DNA from: Planomicrobium sp. CPCC 101079
Lineage (GTDB): Bacteria > Bacillota > Bacilli > Bacillales_A > Planococcaceae
DNA length: 64,000 nucleotides
Assembly (NCBI RefSeq): GCF_007859275.1
Contig: NZ_VOHC01000021.1
Location: forward strand, 1-64,000
Direction: 5' to 3'
Within the stretch, counting starts at the first letter, position 1. Every line of letters starts with the position of its first letter. Position numbers and translations under genes: made by a program. Under the pieces are notes generated by a model, which saw nothing but the letters and a program-made list of their open reading frames with translations, was not told the DNA's origin and did not search any database. Positions 34,844-44,369 of the stretch are shown here, piece by piece.

Positions 34844-36511
34844 TTAATATTCCATGATAATCGGGATGATCATCGGACGGCGTTTTGTTTGTTGGAACAG
34901 GTAAGAATTTAATGCATCACGAATTTCCTGTTTGATGTTATTCCATTCGAACGTTTCTTTCGCTACATACTTATCTACAATTTTACGGACCAATTGAGCC
35001 GATTCATCCATCAACTGTTCAGATTCACGCACATAAACAAATCCGCGGGAAATCATTTCTGGGCCGGATGCAATTTTCTTTTCTTTGCGGTTCAAAGTGA
35101 CCACTACGATGAAAATACCATCTTGCGACAAAAGCTTGCGATCACGAAGAACGATGTTGCCTACATCACCGATTCCAATGCCGTCAATCAGTACATTGCC
35201 TGCTGTTACGCGTCCGCTCATGCGTACTTTGCCATTTTTGTATTCAACAATATCGCCTTTATCCGCAATGAAGATTTCCGATTTTTGCAGGCCGACTTGC
35301 TGGGCCAATTTCGAATGGGCGATCAGCATCTTGTATTCGCCTTGAATTGGAATAAAGTATTTGGGTTTCATCATATTCAACATCATTTTTAAATCTTCTT
35401 GGCTGCCATGGCCGGAAACGTGGACTTTCTTGCTGGAAGTCAATACGTTCGCGCCAGCTTTCGCCAATTTGTTCATCGTCTGGAACATTGGAACTTCCAT
35501 TCCAGGAGATGGCGTAAACGTGATTAATACCGTGTCCGTATCCTTGATCTTCACGTCTTTATGTTGTTTGCGAACCATCTTGTCAAGCGCTTCTAATGGT
35601 TCGCCCTGATTGCCGGTAACGATGATGACAACTTCGTCATCACGGTATTGCTCCAGATCTTTCAACGAAATGACGGTATCTTCATCAACCGTCAGATAGC
35701 CGAGGCGCAAGCCCACTTCGTAGCTGCTCTCCAGGCTTCTTCCGGCAACCGCCACTTTTTTCCCGGTCATTTTGGCAAGATCAAACACTTGCTGAATGCG
35801 GATGAAGTTTGAAGAGTAAAGAGAAACAAGAATTCTTCCTTCAGCAGCATGGAATGCCGTCAACAAATGATCAGCAATCACTGTCTCAGAAGTTGTATGG
35901 CCTGGACGTTCAGCTTCGGTCGAATCTGATAAGAGCATGAGAACGCCGTCTTCTCCCAATTTGGCCATTTTCGCGATATCCGGTCTGTAGCTGCCTTTCG
36001 CCGATTGGTCAAACTTAAATTCGCCTGTATGCACAATCGCACCTTCCGACGTATGGAATACAATTCCCAAAGCATCCGGAATGCTATGTGTTGTATGGAA
36101 AAAAGTTACATGTGTAGTATCGAAATTCATACGGCTTTTATTTGTAACTTCAAAAAACTTCACATGCTTCAAAGAGCCCTGCTCTTTAACGTGTTCTTTC
36201 GCTAACGCAATCGTCAACTTTGATCCGTAAACCGGCGCCTGGATTTTTTTCAATAGGTAAGCAATCGAGCCGATCGCGTCTTCATGACCATGTGTCAAGA
36301 AAATCCCTTTGACCCGCTCTTTGTTTTCTTCCAAATAACTCATATCCGGGATAACAATATCGACTCCGAACATTTCATCTTCCGGGAACATCAATCCGCT
36401 GTCCACTACGAATAAGTCTTCATCAATTTCAATGACATACATTGCTTTGCCGATTTCGCCGACTCCGCCTAACGGTATTACTCTAATCAATTCATTTTTT
36501 ATTTTAGCCAC
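34844..36511 (-). CDS. rnjB: Ribonuclease J2
   Basis: RNase J proteins are metallo-beta-lactamase/beta-CASP nucleases of mRNA decay and rRNA maturation. At 555 residues the length is exactly that of the family. The key metal motif reads HGHEDAIG (74-81), with alanine where the active paralogue J1 has histidine (HGHxDHIG). This, plus the position between asd and ftsK, identifies J2, which mainly supports J1 in a complex. The start is GTG behind AGGAGG. The second domain retains HVSGHGSQEDL and the C-terminal multimerisation domain. Confidence 0.9.
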   Translation of the reverse strand: MAKIKNELIRVIPLGGVGEIGKAMYVIEIDEDLFVVDSGLMFPEDEMFGVDIVIPDMSYLEENKERVKGIFLTHGHEDAIGSIAYLLKKIQAPVYGSKLTIALAKEHVKEQGSLKHVKFFEVTNKSRMNFDTTHVTFFHTTHSIPDALGIVFHTSEGAIVHTGEFKFDQSAKGSYRPDIAKMAKLGEDGVLMLLSDSTEAERPGHTTSETVIADHLLTAFHAAEGRILVSLYSSNFIRIQQVFDLAKMTGKKVAVAGRSLESSYEVGLRLGYLTVDEDTVISLKDLEQYRDDEVVIIVTGNQGEPLEALDKMVRKQHKDVKIKDTDTVLITFTPSPGMEVPMFQTMNKLAKAGANVLTSSKKVHVSGHGSQEDLKMMLNMMKPKYFIPIQGEYKMLIAHSKLAQQVGLQKSEIFIADKGDIVEYKNGKVRMSGRVTAGNVLIDGIGIGDVGNIVLRDRKLLSQDGIFIVVVTLNRKEKKIASGPEMISRGFVYVRESEQLMDESAQLVRKIVDKYVAKETFEWNNIKQEIRDALNSYLFQQTKRRPMIIPIIMEY

Positions 36512-36554
36512 TTAATTTCCTCCTAAAATTTACCCGTACATATCCATGGATATT

Positions 36555-36584
36555 ATTATACGGGAATTATAGGAAACAGTCCAA
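36555..36584 (-). promoter_or_regulatory. Promoter of rnjB
   Basis: TTGGAC (36579-36584) and a perfect TATAAT (36555-36560) are 18 bases apart on the minus strand, about 45 bases upstream of the GTG start. Confidence 0.75.
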
Positions 36585-36586
36585 AG

Positions 36587-36614
36587 AAAAAACAAACCGG
36601 GGCAAGCCCCGGTT
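36587..36614 (-). terminator. Intrinsic terminator of asd
   Basis: AACCGGGGC pairs with GCCCCGGTT around two A, followed by TTGTTTTTTC on the minus strand. It overlaps the -35 end of the rnjB promoter region closely. Confidence 0.92.
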
Positions 36615-36648
36615 CATCTACCAAGCTGTATCCAGTTGTTTCGTACAA

Positions 36649-37683
36649 TTATAAGATTTGTTCTTTTACTAAAGCTTCAGCGATTTGAACCGAGTTCAGC
36701 GCTGCTCCTTTTACCAAATTATCGGATACGACCCATAGATGGAAGCCTCTTGGATTGTCCAGATCTTGGCGAATCCGGCCGACAAAAACTTCGTCTTTCC
36801 CAGCAGCCATTAGGGGCATCGGATATACTTGGTTTGCTGGATCGTCCATCAATTCTACGCCTGGTGCTTGTGCGATCGACTGTTTTACATCCTCAACCGT
36901 CGGAACTCCTTCAAGCTCGACATACACCGATTCCGAATGGCCAGTCACGACTGGAAGGCGGACGCAAGTAGCGGCTACCGATAGGTTTTCATCGTGCATG
37001 ATCTTTTTCGTTTCGTTGATCATTTTCATTTCTTCAAACGTGTATCCATTGTCAGTGAATTGATCAATTTGCGGAATTGCATTAAAAGCGATCGGATAAT
37101 GGCGGTCTGCCGATTTCACCGGCAATACACTCGCTTCCGCATTTTTCACATTATCAAAGTCGGCACTTTGGTTTTTCAACTCGTTGATGGCATTTACGCC
37201 TGCACCTGATACGGCTTGGTAAGTTGAAACGACAATTTTCGATAGTCCGTACTGTTCTTTGAGGGGTTGAAGGGCGCAAACCATTTGTATTGTAGAACAG
37301 TTCGGATTCGCGATAATCCCTTTATGGGCATGAATGTCCTCTTTGTTTACTTCTGGCACAACAAGCGGCACTTCTTTGTCCATGCGAAAAGCACTGGTAT
37401 TGTCGATAACAACTGCTCCACGTTTAACGGCTTCCGGCGCAAACTTTTCGGAAATGCTGCCTCCAGCACTGAATAAGGCCATATCAATGCCTTCAAATGA
37501 TTCCGGCACTGCTTCTTGAACGATATATGTTTCGCCTTTAAAAGCTATTTCCTGGCCAGCAGAACGGCTGGATGCCAAAAATACGATAGTTTTAACTGGA
37601 AAGTTTCTTTTTTCAAGTTGTTCTTTCATTTGTTGGCCGACTGCTCCAGTGGCCCCCATAATTGCTATATTATACGATTTCAC
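36649..37683 (-). CDS. asd: Aspartate-semialdehyde dehydrogenase
   Basis: This enzyme reduces aspartyl phosphate to aspartate semialdehyde, the branch point to lysine/diaminopimelate, threonine and methionine. At 344 residues it has the NADP-binding start MGATGAVGQQM, the catalytic cysteine in NPNCSTIQM (about residue 130), and the family motif VSTYQAVSGAG. The start is GTG with GGAGAG upstream. In B. subtilis, dpaA and dpaB precede asd and dapG and dapA follow; none of these is present on either side here. Confidence 0.97.
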   Translation of the reverse strand: MKSYNIAIMGATGAVGQQMKEQLEKRNFPVKTIVFLASSRSAGQEIAFKGETYIVQEAVPESFEGIDMALFSAGGSISEKFAPEAVKRGAVVIDNTSAFRMDKEVPLVVPEVNKEDIHAHKGIIANPNCSTIQMVCALQPLKEQYGLSKIVVSTYQAVSGAGVNAINELKNQSADFDNVKNAEASVLPVKSADRHYPIAFNAIPQIDQFTDNGYTFEEMKMINETKKIMHDENLSVAATCVRLPVVTGHSESVYVELEGVPTVEDVKQSIAQAPGVELMDDPANQVYPMPLMAAGKDEVFVGRIRQDLDNPRGFHLWVVSDNLVKGAALNSVQIAEALVKEQIL

Positions 37684-37713
37684 AAGCTTCTCTCCTTCAA
37701 TGATATTGGCGTA

Positions 37714-37722
37714 ATTGTACCA
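37714..37722 (-). promoter_or_regulatory. Extended -10 promoter of asd
   Basis: The minus strand reads TGGTACAAT, an extended -10, about 30 bases upstream of the asd start. No clear -35 is visible. Confidence 0.45.
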
Positions 37723-37789
37723 TAATTTAGCCTACTGCAGTATTGAATTAAACAAAAAGCTTCGGGCAAATACCGTTGGAAGAAAAAAT

Positions 37790-37824
37790 AAAAGAAGCTC
37801 CCTCGTTAAGAGGAAGCTTCTTTT
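37790..37824 (-). terminator. Intrinsic terminator of mlpA overlapping its last codons
   Basis: AAAAGAAGCTCCCTC pairs with GAGGAAGCTTCTTTT (one mismatch) around a 5-base loop and is followed by TATTTTTTC. The ascending arm encodes the last residues (KEASS) and the stop. Confidence 0.88.
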
Positions 37825-39029
37825 GACCGAATGATTGAAATTGCTGGTTGACCGGTGATCAAGCTCATCAGCGATTCCACTTTTTCTTGGGAGACCGCAT
37901 CAATTTGTGCTAATACTTCATCATAGTCCAAATGCCGGCCAAGCATCAATTCTTGTTTGCCATTGCGGCTCATGCGTGAACTCGTGCTTTCTAGGCCAAG
38001 CATTAAATTGCCCTTTAGCTGTTCCTTGGAATCCGTAACTTCTTCCCGCCCTAGTCCTTGCAAGCGCATTTCTTCAAGCGATTGCAGAATCACTTCCTGC
38101 AATTCGGGGATTTGCTCATCAGCCGTACCGCCGTAAATGGCTAATGTGCCATGGTCGGAATAGGCTGAATGATAGGAGTATACCGAATAGGCCAACCCCC
38201 GCTCTTCCCGGATTTCCTGGAACAGGCGCGAAGACATCGAACCGCCTAATATATTGTTTAACACCGACAAGCTATAAATATTAGGGTCGTTCAACGAAAG
38301 TCCTGGATACCCTAAACATAGATGGCCTTGTTCCGTGTCTTTATTTTTATAGGAAAATCCGGCAGAAAAATCCGGCAGCATATGAATTTTTTTGTTTTCC
38401 GGTTTTTTAAATGAACCAAAAAGAGTTTCGGCCACTTTTAACAATTGCGGCGTGATATTTCCCGCTATGGAGACGACCGTATTTTTCGGCGTATAGAAGC
38501 GGTCCATAAACTCTATGATTTTTTCTTTAGTAAACCTTGGAAGCGTTTCAGTGGTCCCTAGAATGGGAGCACCGATTGAGTGGTGTGGATACATCACTTT
38601 CCATAGCTGTTCGTGGACATCGTCATCCGCCATGTCTTCGGTCATACTGATTTCTTCCAAAACCACTTGCCGTTCCTTATCAATTTCAGCGGGGTCCATC
38701 ACCGAGTTGAAAAACATGTCTGCAATTACCTGTACCGCATGCTCTGCATGATGGTCAAGAACTTTCGCATAGTAGCACGTATATTCTTTTGATGTGTAAG
38801 CATTGATGTCTCCGCCGATGCGGTCAAATTCACGGGCAATTTGTTTAGCTGTACGCGTTTCGGTTCCTTTGAACAACATATGCTCGATAAAATGTGTAAT
38901 ACCGTTTTCTTCAGGCGATTCATCGCGCGATCCCGCTTTCACAAAAACGCCGACAGCCACCGAGCGAAAATGCGGAATATGTTCTGACACGATGCGCAAT
39001 CCATTTTCGCAAGTATGTGTTGTAACCAC
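37806..39029 (-). CDS. mlpA: M16-family zinc peptidase MlpA (YmxG)
   Basis: This is a 407-residue M16 peptidase resembling mitochondrial processing peptidase beta. It has the inverted zinc motif HFIEH (about residue 48), preceded by the GSRDESPEENGI region. The start is placed at GTG 39029, nine bases after GGGAGG; the longer frame has no such site. In B. subtilis the homologue lies next to pnpA and is also called YmxG. Its substrate is not known. It follows pnp after a terminator. Confidence 0.92.
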   Translation of the reverse strand: MVTTHTCENGLRIVSEHIPHFRSVAVGVFVKAGSRDESPEENGITHFIEHMLFKGTETRTAKQIAREFDRIGGDINAYTSKEYTCYYAKVLDHHAEHAVQVIADMFFNSVMDPAEIDKERQVVLEEISMTEDMADDDVHEQLWKVMYPHHSIGAPILGTTETLPRFTKEKIIEFMDRFYTPKNTVVSIAGNITPQLLKVAETLFGSFKKPENKKIHMLPDFSAGFSYKNKDTEQGHLCLGYPGLSLNDPNIYSLSVLNNILGGSMSSRLFQEIREERGLAYSVYSYHSAYSDHGTLAIYGGTADEQIPELQEVILQSLEEMRLQGLGREEVTDSKEQLKGNLMLGLESTSSRMSRNGKQELMLGRHLDYDEVLAQIDAVSQEKVESLMSLITGQPAISIIRSKEASS

Positions 39030-39049
39030 TCTAACCGTCCTCCCATACG

Positions 39050-39078
39050 AAAAAATTGCCAACAGAAGCTGGCAATTT
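39050..39078 (-). terminator. Intrinsic terminator of pnp
   Basis: AAATTGCCA pairs with TGGCAATTT (39053-39061 with 39070-39078), followed by six T on the minus strand. It ends only some 20 bases before the mlpA start, so mlpA translation begins close to it. Confidence 0.88.
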
Positions 39079-39094
39079 CCCGTATTTCTTAATT

Positions 39095-41209
39095 TTATTG
39101 GTTGGCTTTTTCAGCCTCTTCTTTTTCTTCTTTTAAAACAATCTTCCGTGACAAGTTAACACGGCCTTGGCGGTCTATTTCAATCACTTTTACTTTCACG
39201 ACATCATCCAGCTTTAACACATCTTCCACTTCTTTTGTCCGTTCTTCCTGGATTTCAGAAATGTGGAGAAGGCCATCTTTGCCAGGGAACAATTCGACAA
39301 ATGCACCGAATTTTTCAATTCGTTTTACTTTGCCTTCATAATATTCTCCGACTTTCGCTTCGCGGACAATATTTTCAATCATCGCTTTCGCTTTTTCGTT
39401 CATTGTTTGATCAACGGAAGAGATAAAGATTGTGCCATCTTGCTCTGTATCAATTTTAACGCCAGTCTCATCGATAATTTTGTTGATGACTTTGCCACCA
39501 GGCCCGATTACGTCACGGATCTTGTCCGGATTAATCTTCACCATGATGATTTTCGGCGCATATTGTGATAAACGTTCACGCGGTTCAGAAATCGTCGCTA
39601 ACATCGAATCCAAGATATGAATACGCCCAATTTGAGCTTGTGTTAATGCTTCTTCCAGAATTTCGCGGGACAGGCCTTCGATTTTGATGTCCATTTGAAG
39701 TGCCGTGATGCCTTTTGCAGTACCAGCCACCTTAAAGTCCATATCGCCAAGATGGTCTTCCATGCCTTGAATATCTGAAAGCACTGTATAGTTATCGCCT
39801 TTTTTCACAAGACCCATGGCAATGCCGGCAACCGGCGCTTTCAATGGCACCCCTGCATCCATCATTGCCAAAGTTGATGCACAAATACTCGCCTGTGAAG
39901 TCGAACCGTTCGATTCAAGAACTTCAGCAACCAAGCGAATTGTGTAAGGGAAGTCTTTTTCGTTCGGAATAACAGCTTCCAATGCACGTTCACCAAGAGC
40001 CCCGTGGCCGATTTCGCGCCGGCCTGGGCCACGAAGAAAACCAGTTTCCCCTACTGAGAACAACGGGAAGTTGTAATGGTGCATAAAGCGCTTTGTATCT
40101 TCAATTCCAAGGCCGTCAATGATCTGGACATCGCCAAGAGCCCCTAACGTACAAATGCTCATTGCCTGAGTTTGTCCACGAGTAAACAAGCCCGAACCAT
40201 GGGTACGGTTTAAGATGCCGACTTCTGAAGACAGTGGCCGAATTTCAGAAGGCGTGCGGCCGTCGGGACGGATTTTTTCATCCGTGATCAAGCGGCGGAC
40301 TTCTTCTTTGACCATTTTATCCAAGATTTGGTTGACTTGTTTTTTGACATCATCATCAGCGTCTTCGTAAGTAACTAGAACGCGTTCTTTGACAACGTTG
40401 ATTGCTTCAGAACGTGCTTGTTTTTCACTTACTTGAACCGCTGTTTTCAAATCGGTTTCAGCTGCGGCTCTGATTGTTTCGGTAAGATCGGCATCTAACT
40501 CATAAAGTTGGATTTCCGTTTTTTCTTTTCCTACTTCTGCCGCAATTTCTTCTTGGAACGCAATCAATTTCTTAATTTCTTCATGGCCGAACATAATTGC
40601 TTCTAACATCGTTTCTTCAGATACTTCTTTTGCACCTGCTTCAACCATGTTAATAGCGTCTTTCGTTCCCGCAACCGTTAAGTTGATCAAGCTTTGCTCC
40701 AACTGTTCGTTTGTCGGGTTGATGATAAATTCATCGTCGATCATTCCGATGATTACTCCCGCAATTGGTCCATCGAACGGAATATCGGAGATCATCAAAG
40801 AAAGTGAAGAACCAAACATTGCTGCCATTTCAGAAGGGCAATCCTGGTCTACGGACATGACCATGGAGATGACCTGTACTTCGTTGCGGAAACCATCCGG
40901 AAATAGTGGGCGAATCGGACGGTCGATCAAACGGCTCGTCAAAGTCGCTTTTTCTGATGGACGCCCTTCGCGTTTAATAAAACCGCCTGGAATTTTGCCG
41001 ACGGCGTAAAGGCGTTCTTCATAGTTAACTGTAAGCGGGAAAAAATCCGTCGCTTTCGGTGTTTTTGAAGCTGTTGCTGTAGAAAGTACTGCCGTATCGC
41101 CATAACGGATCAATGCTGCTCCGTTTGCCTGTTTTGCCAATTGACCGACTTCGACCTGCAATTTCCGGCCTGCCCAATCAAGTGTATAAACTTTTTTCGT
41201 TTGCTCCAT
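39095..41209 (-). CDS. pnp: Polynucleotide phosphorylase
   Basis: PNPase is the main phosphorolytic 3'-5' exoribonuclease in Bacillales. At 704 residues it has two RNase PH domains. The second carries the catalytic region ([19 protein letters not shown] and the [18 protein letters not shown] segment). A KH domain ([24 protein letters not shown]) and an S1 domain ([21 protein letters not shown]) follow. It lies behind rpsO, the classic rpsO-pnp order, but with a terminator and a possible promoter between. Confidence 0.98.
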   Translation of the reverse strand: MEQTKKVYTLDWAGRKLQVEVGQLAKQANGAALIRYGDTAVLSTATASKTPKATDFFPLTVNYEERLYAVGKIPGGFIKREGRPSEKATLTSRLIDRPIRPLFPDGFRNEVQVISMVMSVDQDCPSEMAAMFGSSLSLMISDIPFDGPIAGVIIGMIDDEFIINPTNEQLEQSLINLTVAGTKDAINMVEAGAKEVSEETMLEAIMFGHEEIKKLIAFQEEIAAEVGKEKTEIQLYELDADLTETIRAAAETDLKTAVQVSEKQARSEAINVVKERVLVTYEDADDDVKKQVNQILDKMVKEEVRRLITDEKIRPDGRTPSEIRPLSSEVGILNRTHGSGLFTRGQTQAMSICTLGALGDVQIIDGLGIEDTKRFMHHYNFPLFSVGETGFLRGPGRREIGHGALGERALEAVIPNEKDFPYTIRLVAEVLESNGSTSQASICASTLAMMDAGVPLKAPVAGIAMGLVKKGDNYTVLSDIQGMEDHLGDMDFKVAGTAKGITALQMDIKIEGLSREILEEALTQAQIGRIHILDSMLATISEPRERLSQYAPKIIMVKINPDKIRDVIGPGGKVINKIIDETGVKIDTEQDGTIFISSVDQTMNEKAKAMIENIVREAKVGEYYEGKVKRIEKFGAFVELFPGKDGLLHISEIQEERTKEVEDVLKLDDVVKVKVIEIDRQGRVNLSRKIVLKEEKEEAEKANQ

Positions 41210-41245
41210 AATCGAGCTCCTCTCTCTTACAATCTTTCAAAAACT

Positions 41246-41274
41246 ACTTTATGTATCTTTTAGTAGTGTATCAA
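41246..41274 (-). promoter_or_regulatory. Possible promoter of pnp
   Basis: TTGATA (41269-41274) and a weak -10, TAAAGT (41246-41251), are 17 bases apart. Just upstream of the -35 is a small GCACT/GGTGC hairpin with a T-run, perhaps a second rpsO terminator. Confidence 0.42.
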
Positions 41275-41322
41275 AAAAGCACCTTTAGTGCGATTGAATG
41301 TTAAAACTTTTATGCATAAAGA

Positions 41323-41346
41323 AAAAGCGGGACAAGTCCCGCTTTT
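41323..41346 (-). terminator. Intrinsic terminator of rpsO
   Basis: AAAAGCGGGA pairs with TCCCGCTTTT around a 4-base loop, shortly after the rpsO stop codon, followed by T-rich sequence. Confidence 0.88.
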
Positions 41347-41357
41347 GCTAGTTGCTA

Positions 41358-41627
41358 TTATCGGCGTAAGCCTAGTTTTGAGATTAACTCACGGTAGCGC
41401 TGTACATCGTTCTCGCGCAAGTATTTAAGCAAGTTACGACGGCGTCCTACCATTTTGAAAAGTCCACGACGTGAGTGGTGATCTTTTTTGTGGGTACGCA
41501 AGTGCTCGTTCAAGTTGTTGATGTCTTCTGTAAGAATGGCGATTTGAATTTCTGCAGATCCAGTATCTGTTTCATGCACTTTAAATTCATTGATCAATTC
41601 ATTTTTACGCTCTTGAGTGATAGCCAT
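41358..41627 (-). CDS. rpsO: 30S ribosomal protein S15
   Basis: S15 binds 16S rRNA early in 30S assembly. It is 89 residues, beginning [15 protein letters not shown], with the conserved [13 protein letters not shown] and [11 protein letters not shown]. The start at 41627 has AGGAGGTGG upstream; the open frame continues further upstream without similarity. It has its own promoter and a leader of roughly 90 bases. Confidence 0.98.
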   Translation of the reverse strand: MAITQERKNELINEFKVHETDTGSAEIQIAILTEDINNLNEHLRTHKKDHHSRRGLFKMVGRRRNLLKYLRENDVQRYRELISKLGLRR

Positions 41628-41724
41628 ACTGTTTCCACCTCCTAATTTCGAATATCCCCAATTACCGAGCAAACGTTGGTGATTCGTATTGCCAAGCAAT
41701 GGTTCGTACTTTTAGTACTTGTAA

Positions 41725-41753
41725 ATCATAGCATATCGCTTTTTCAAAATCAA
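41725..41753 (-). promoter_or_regulatory. Promoter of rpsO
   Basis: TTGATT (41748-41753) and TATGAT (41725-41730) are 17 bases apart on the minus strand. The leader contains a short GTACT/AGTAC hairpin and may hold an S15 autoregulatory site, as rpsO leaders often do; this was not verified. Confidence 0.65.
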
Positions 41754-41762
41754 CTGCTCCGT

Positions 41763-42713
41763 TTAGTTTAAGCTCTCGAAAAACCGGATTGCTGTTTCTT
41801 TGTCCCGCTGAATTTGCGCTTTTAATTCGTCGATTCCTGAAAATTTCTTTTCGTCGCGGATTCGCTGATGCCATTCGACCGTCACTTGTTCCCCGTAGAT
41901 ATCTTTGTTGAAATCAAGAATATACACTTCAATGCTCAGCTTTTTCACTTCTGGATTGTTGAACGTCGGCTTGTAGCCAATGTTGCAGACACCATCGTAG
42001 AGGTTTTCCTGTACACGGATCCGGACAGCATAAACGCCGCGGCCTGGCACAAAAGTTCCGAGTTCCGGTTCGACATTCGCAGTTGGAAACCCGATCGTCC
42101 GTCCTCGCTTATCCCCGTTGACTACAGTGCCGACGATTTTGAACGGACGGCCAAGAAGACGGCAAACTTCCCCGACTGCGCCTTCTTTCAATAAACCGCG
42201 AATGCGCGTCGAACTGATTTTCTCTTCTCCATCTTCTTGCTTTGGAATGACTGTGATGCCATATGCACCTTCGCTGCACTCTTTCATTGTCTCCATATCG
42301 CCTTTGCCAAAATTGCCGAATGAAAAATCAAATCCGGCAGTAACGTGGACAACGTTAAGGTCCTTGATAAAATGCTGAATAAACTGCTCCGGCGTCAACT
42401 GGGCAAATTCCGATGTGAAGCGCACGATAAAGCAAACGTCGACTCCGATTTCTTTTAATATTTCCATTTTTTGCCGTAGAGGAGTTATATAGAAGACTTC
42501 TTCTTTTCTCCCCCCTAAAACTAGCGATGGATGCGGATCAAATGTCATGACCGCAGATTTGATGCCTTGTTCTTTCGCCCGTTCGATAGCTTCGCCGATA
42601 ACGCGTTGATGCCCTTTATGTACACCGTCAAAAAAACCAAGAGCCATAGACAAAGCTCCTAAATCTTCTTCGATTTTCATTTGGTTTGGATAGTTCAAGT
42701 AAAAAATCTTCAT
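41763..42713 (-). CDS. ribF: Bifunctional riboflavin kinase/FAD synthetase
   Basis: This 316-residue enzyme, called RibC in B. subtilis, phosphorylates riboflavin to FMN and adenylylates FMN to FAD. The N-terminal FAD synthetase domain has GFFDGVHKGHQ near residue 27 and the SSTRIR motif near 165. The C-terminal flavokinase domain has GKR-type KRGRTIGFPTAN and GVYAV. It starts one base after truB, so it is co-transcribed with it. Confidence 0.97.
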   Translation of the reverse strand: MKIFYLNYPNQMKIEEDLGALSMALGFFDGVHKGHQRVIGEAIERAKEQGIKSAVMTFDPHPSLVLGGRKEEVFYITPLRQKMEILKEIGVDVCFIVRFTSEFAQLTPEQFIQHFIKDLNVVHVTAGFDFSFGNFGKGDMETMKECSEGAYGITVIPKQEDGEEKISSTRIRGLLKEGAVGEVCRLLGRPFKIVGTVVNGDKRGRTIGFPTANVEPELGTFVPGRGVYAVRIRVQENLYDGVCNIGYKPTFNNPEVKKLSIEVYILDFNKDIYGEQVTVEWHQRIRDEKKFSGIDELKAQIQRDKETAIRFFESLN

Positions 42714-42714
42714 T

Positions 42715-43644
42715 TTACACCTCGTCCATTGTCGGTATGCTAAACATTTTTTCCGGCTTCATCTTATCCGCTTTTTCAGGATGCCTTTTGTATAATGCTA
42801 ACGGATGCCCCTTGACAGTAAATACTACAAATTCTTGTTCGGCAAGAATCGAGTGGCGCTCGAGCACCTGGCCGTTTTTGATCGCAAATATATTTTTTTC
42901 TTCGATTTCGACAAAAGGAAAGACACTGAGGCCATAACTTAGCGGTTTCAAGATAGTATTTACATTATCATTTTGCGCAAGTTCAGCCACTTGAGCAAGT
43001 GTTACGCAATCTTCACGGCTGAATTTTCCTGACTGTGTCCTTGTCAGCCTAGACATATGAGCCGGATAACCCAGTGCCTGTCCAATTTGAACAGCCAGTG
43101 TCCGGATGTACGTTCCTTTGCCGCAGCGGATCCGTATATTGAACTTTATGCTTTTGCCAGTCCACTCCTGCTGGTCATCCAGCAGCTCAATAGCGTCGAT
43201 GCGGACGATGCGCGAAGGCCGCTCCACTTCGATGCCTTGCCGCGCATATTCATAGAGCTTTTTGCCCTTCACTTTAACCGCTGAATACATCGGTGGAATT
43301 TGAGTGATTTCTCCAGTTAATTTTTCAAACACATCAAGCAATTGCTCTTTCGTAATATGCTTTTCGCTGTCATCGGTTGCCACAACACTTCCTGTCGCGT
43401 CTTCTGTTTCAGTCGAATAGCCGATGGTCACTTCCGCTTCATACGATTTCCCTTGGTCCGTGATGTATTCAGCCACTTTTGTGGTATTTCCGATGCAAAT
43501 CGGCAAAACTCCGTCCACTTCAGGATCGAGTGTGCCTGTATGGCCGACTTTCTTCGTTTTTAAAATTTTTCGCAGTTTGAACACACAGTCATGGGAAGTC
43601 ATGCCACGTTCTTTCCATAATGGCAAAATGCCGTTGATCGCCAT
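42715..43644 (-). CDS. truB: tRNA pseudouridine-55 synthase
   Basis: TruB makes pseudouridine in the T-loop of tRNAs. At 309 residues it has the catalytic aspartate in GHTGTLDPEVDGVLP, then YEAEVTIG and the RCGKGTYIRTLA motif, with a C-terminal PUA-like region. The start is the ATG at 43644. It follows the rbfA terminator, but no strong promoter was identified in the gap, so read-through is likely. Confidence 0.97.
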   Translation of the reverse strand: MAINGILPLWKERGMTSHDCVFKLRKILKTKKVGHTGTLDPEVDGVLPICIGNTTKVAEYITDQGKSYEAEVTIGYSTETEDATGSVVATDDSEKHITKEQLLDVFEKLTGEITQIPPMYSAVKVKGKKLYEYARQGIEVERPSRIVRIDAIELLDDQQEWTGKSIKFNIRIRCGKGTYIRTLAVQIGQALGYPAHMSRLTRTQSGKFSREDCVTLAQVAELAQNDNVNTILKPLSYGLSVFPFVEIEEKNIFAIKNGQVLERHSILAEQEFVVFTVKGHPLALYKRHPEKADKMKPEKMFSIPTMDEV

Positions 43645-43670
43645 CCATTTCAGCCCCTTAATTTCTATGT

Positions 43671-43709
43671 AAAAAAAGCCTGCTAATCTAAGAAAATAGA
43701 CCGCAGGCT
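43671..43709 (-). terminator. Intrinsic terminator after rbfA
   Basis: AGCCTGC (43677-43683) and GCAGGCT (43703-43709) pair across a 19-base loop, followed by seven T on the minus strand. It lies in the middle of the nusA-infB-rpsO cluster. Confidence 0.78.
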
Positions 43710-43715
43710 CGAGTT

Positions 43716-44072
43716 TTATTCTTCTTCTTTAGGTTCTTCTTTTATGTCGCGCAACAAAGAGTCAATGCGATTGCCATATGCTACAGAAGTATCAAATTCA
43801 AACGATAATTCCGGAGTTTTCCGCAACCGGATCCGTTGTCCGATTTCCGAACGGATAAACCCTTTGGATTTGGATAACCCGAGCAATGTTTGCTCTTTTG
43901 TCTTATCATCGCCTAAAACACTGATATAGACTGTAGCCATTTGCAGGTCACCCGTTACTTCAACATCCGTTACGGTTACAAAACCGATTCTTGGATCTTT
44001 CAGTTTGCGGCTGATGATATCGCTCAACTCTTTTTTCATTTGTTCACCTACACGATTCGAACGCATCGTCAT
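43716..44072 (-). CDS. rbfA: Ribosome-binding factor A
   Basis: RbfA assists late maturation of the 30S subunit at the 5' end of 16S rRNA. It is 118 residues, beginning [20 protein letters not shown], with the KH-type core [19 protein letters not shown] and an acidic C-terminus. The start is the ATG at 44072, preceded by GAGGTG; a GTG one codon earlier is possible. Confidence 0.97.
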   Translation of the reverse strand: MTMRSNRVGEQMKKELSDIISRKLKDPRIGFVTVTDVEVTGDLQMATVYISVLGDDKTKEQTLLGLSKSKGFIRSEIGQRIRLRKTPELSFEFDTSVAYGNRIDSLLRDIKEEPKEEE

Positions 44073-44090
44073 CACTATTTCACCTCGTTC

Positions 44091-44369
44091 TCACAAATAT
44101 TCTTTTTGAATCTCTAAACATTCCCATTCCGGATTGCTTTCCAAGTAGTGCAGCACTTGCTCCATTTCCTTATCCGCCATTTCTTTCGAGGAAGAAACAG
44201 TGACAAAAGCGATGCGCGTTCGCTGCCATACATTTTGGTGGTCGACTTCCGCAGCGGAAACGTTAAATTTTTGCTTTGAACGGGTTAACATGCTTTTTAA
44301 AACTGCCCGTTTTTCTTTCAAGGAATGTGCGGTTGGAATGAAAAATTCGCATTCCATGTAAACGATCAT
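44091..44369 (-). CDS. ylxP: YlxP, DUF503 protein
   Basis: This is a 92-residue member of the DUF503 family, found between infB and rbfA across Bacillales. It contains the family pattern [21 protein letters not shown]. In B. subtilis it has been linked to 30S maturation with RbfA, though the mechanism is unclear. Its start overlaps the infB stop by 4 bases. Confidence 0.92.
   Translation of the reverse strand: MIVYMECEFFIPTAHSLKEKRAVLKSMLTRSKQKFNVSAAEVDHQNVWQRTRIAFVTVSSSKEMADKEMEQVLHYLESNPEWECLEIQKEYL

Noticed and set aside
41628-41762. S15 autoregulatory leader before rpsO
   Set aside because: Short hairpins are present but no known S15-binding fold could be traced with confidence, so it is mentioned only under the promoter.
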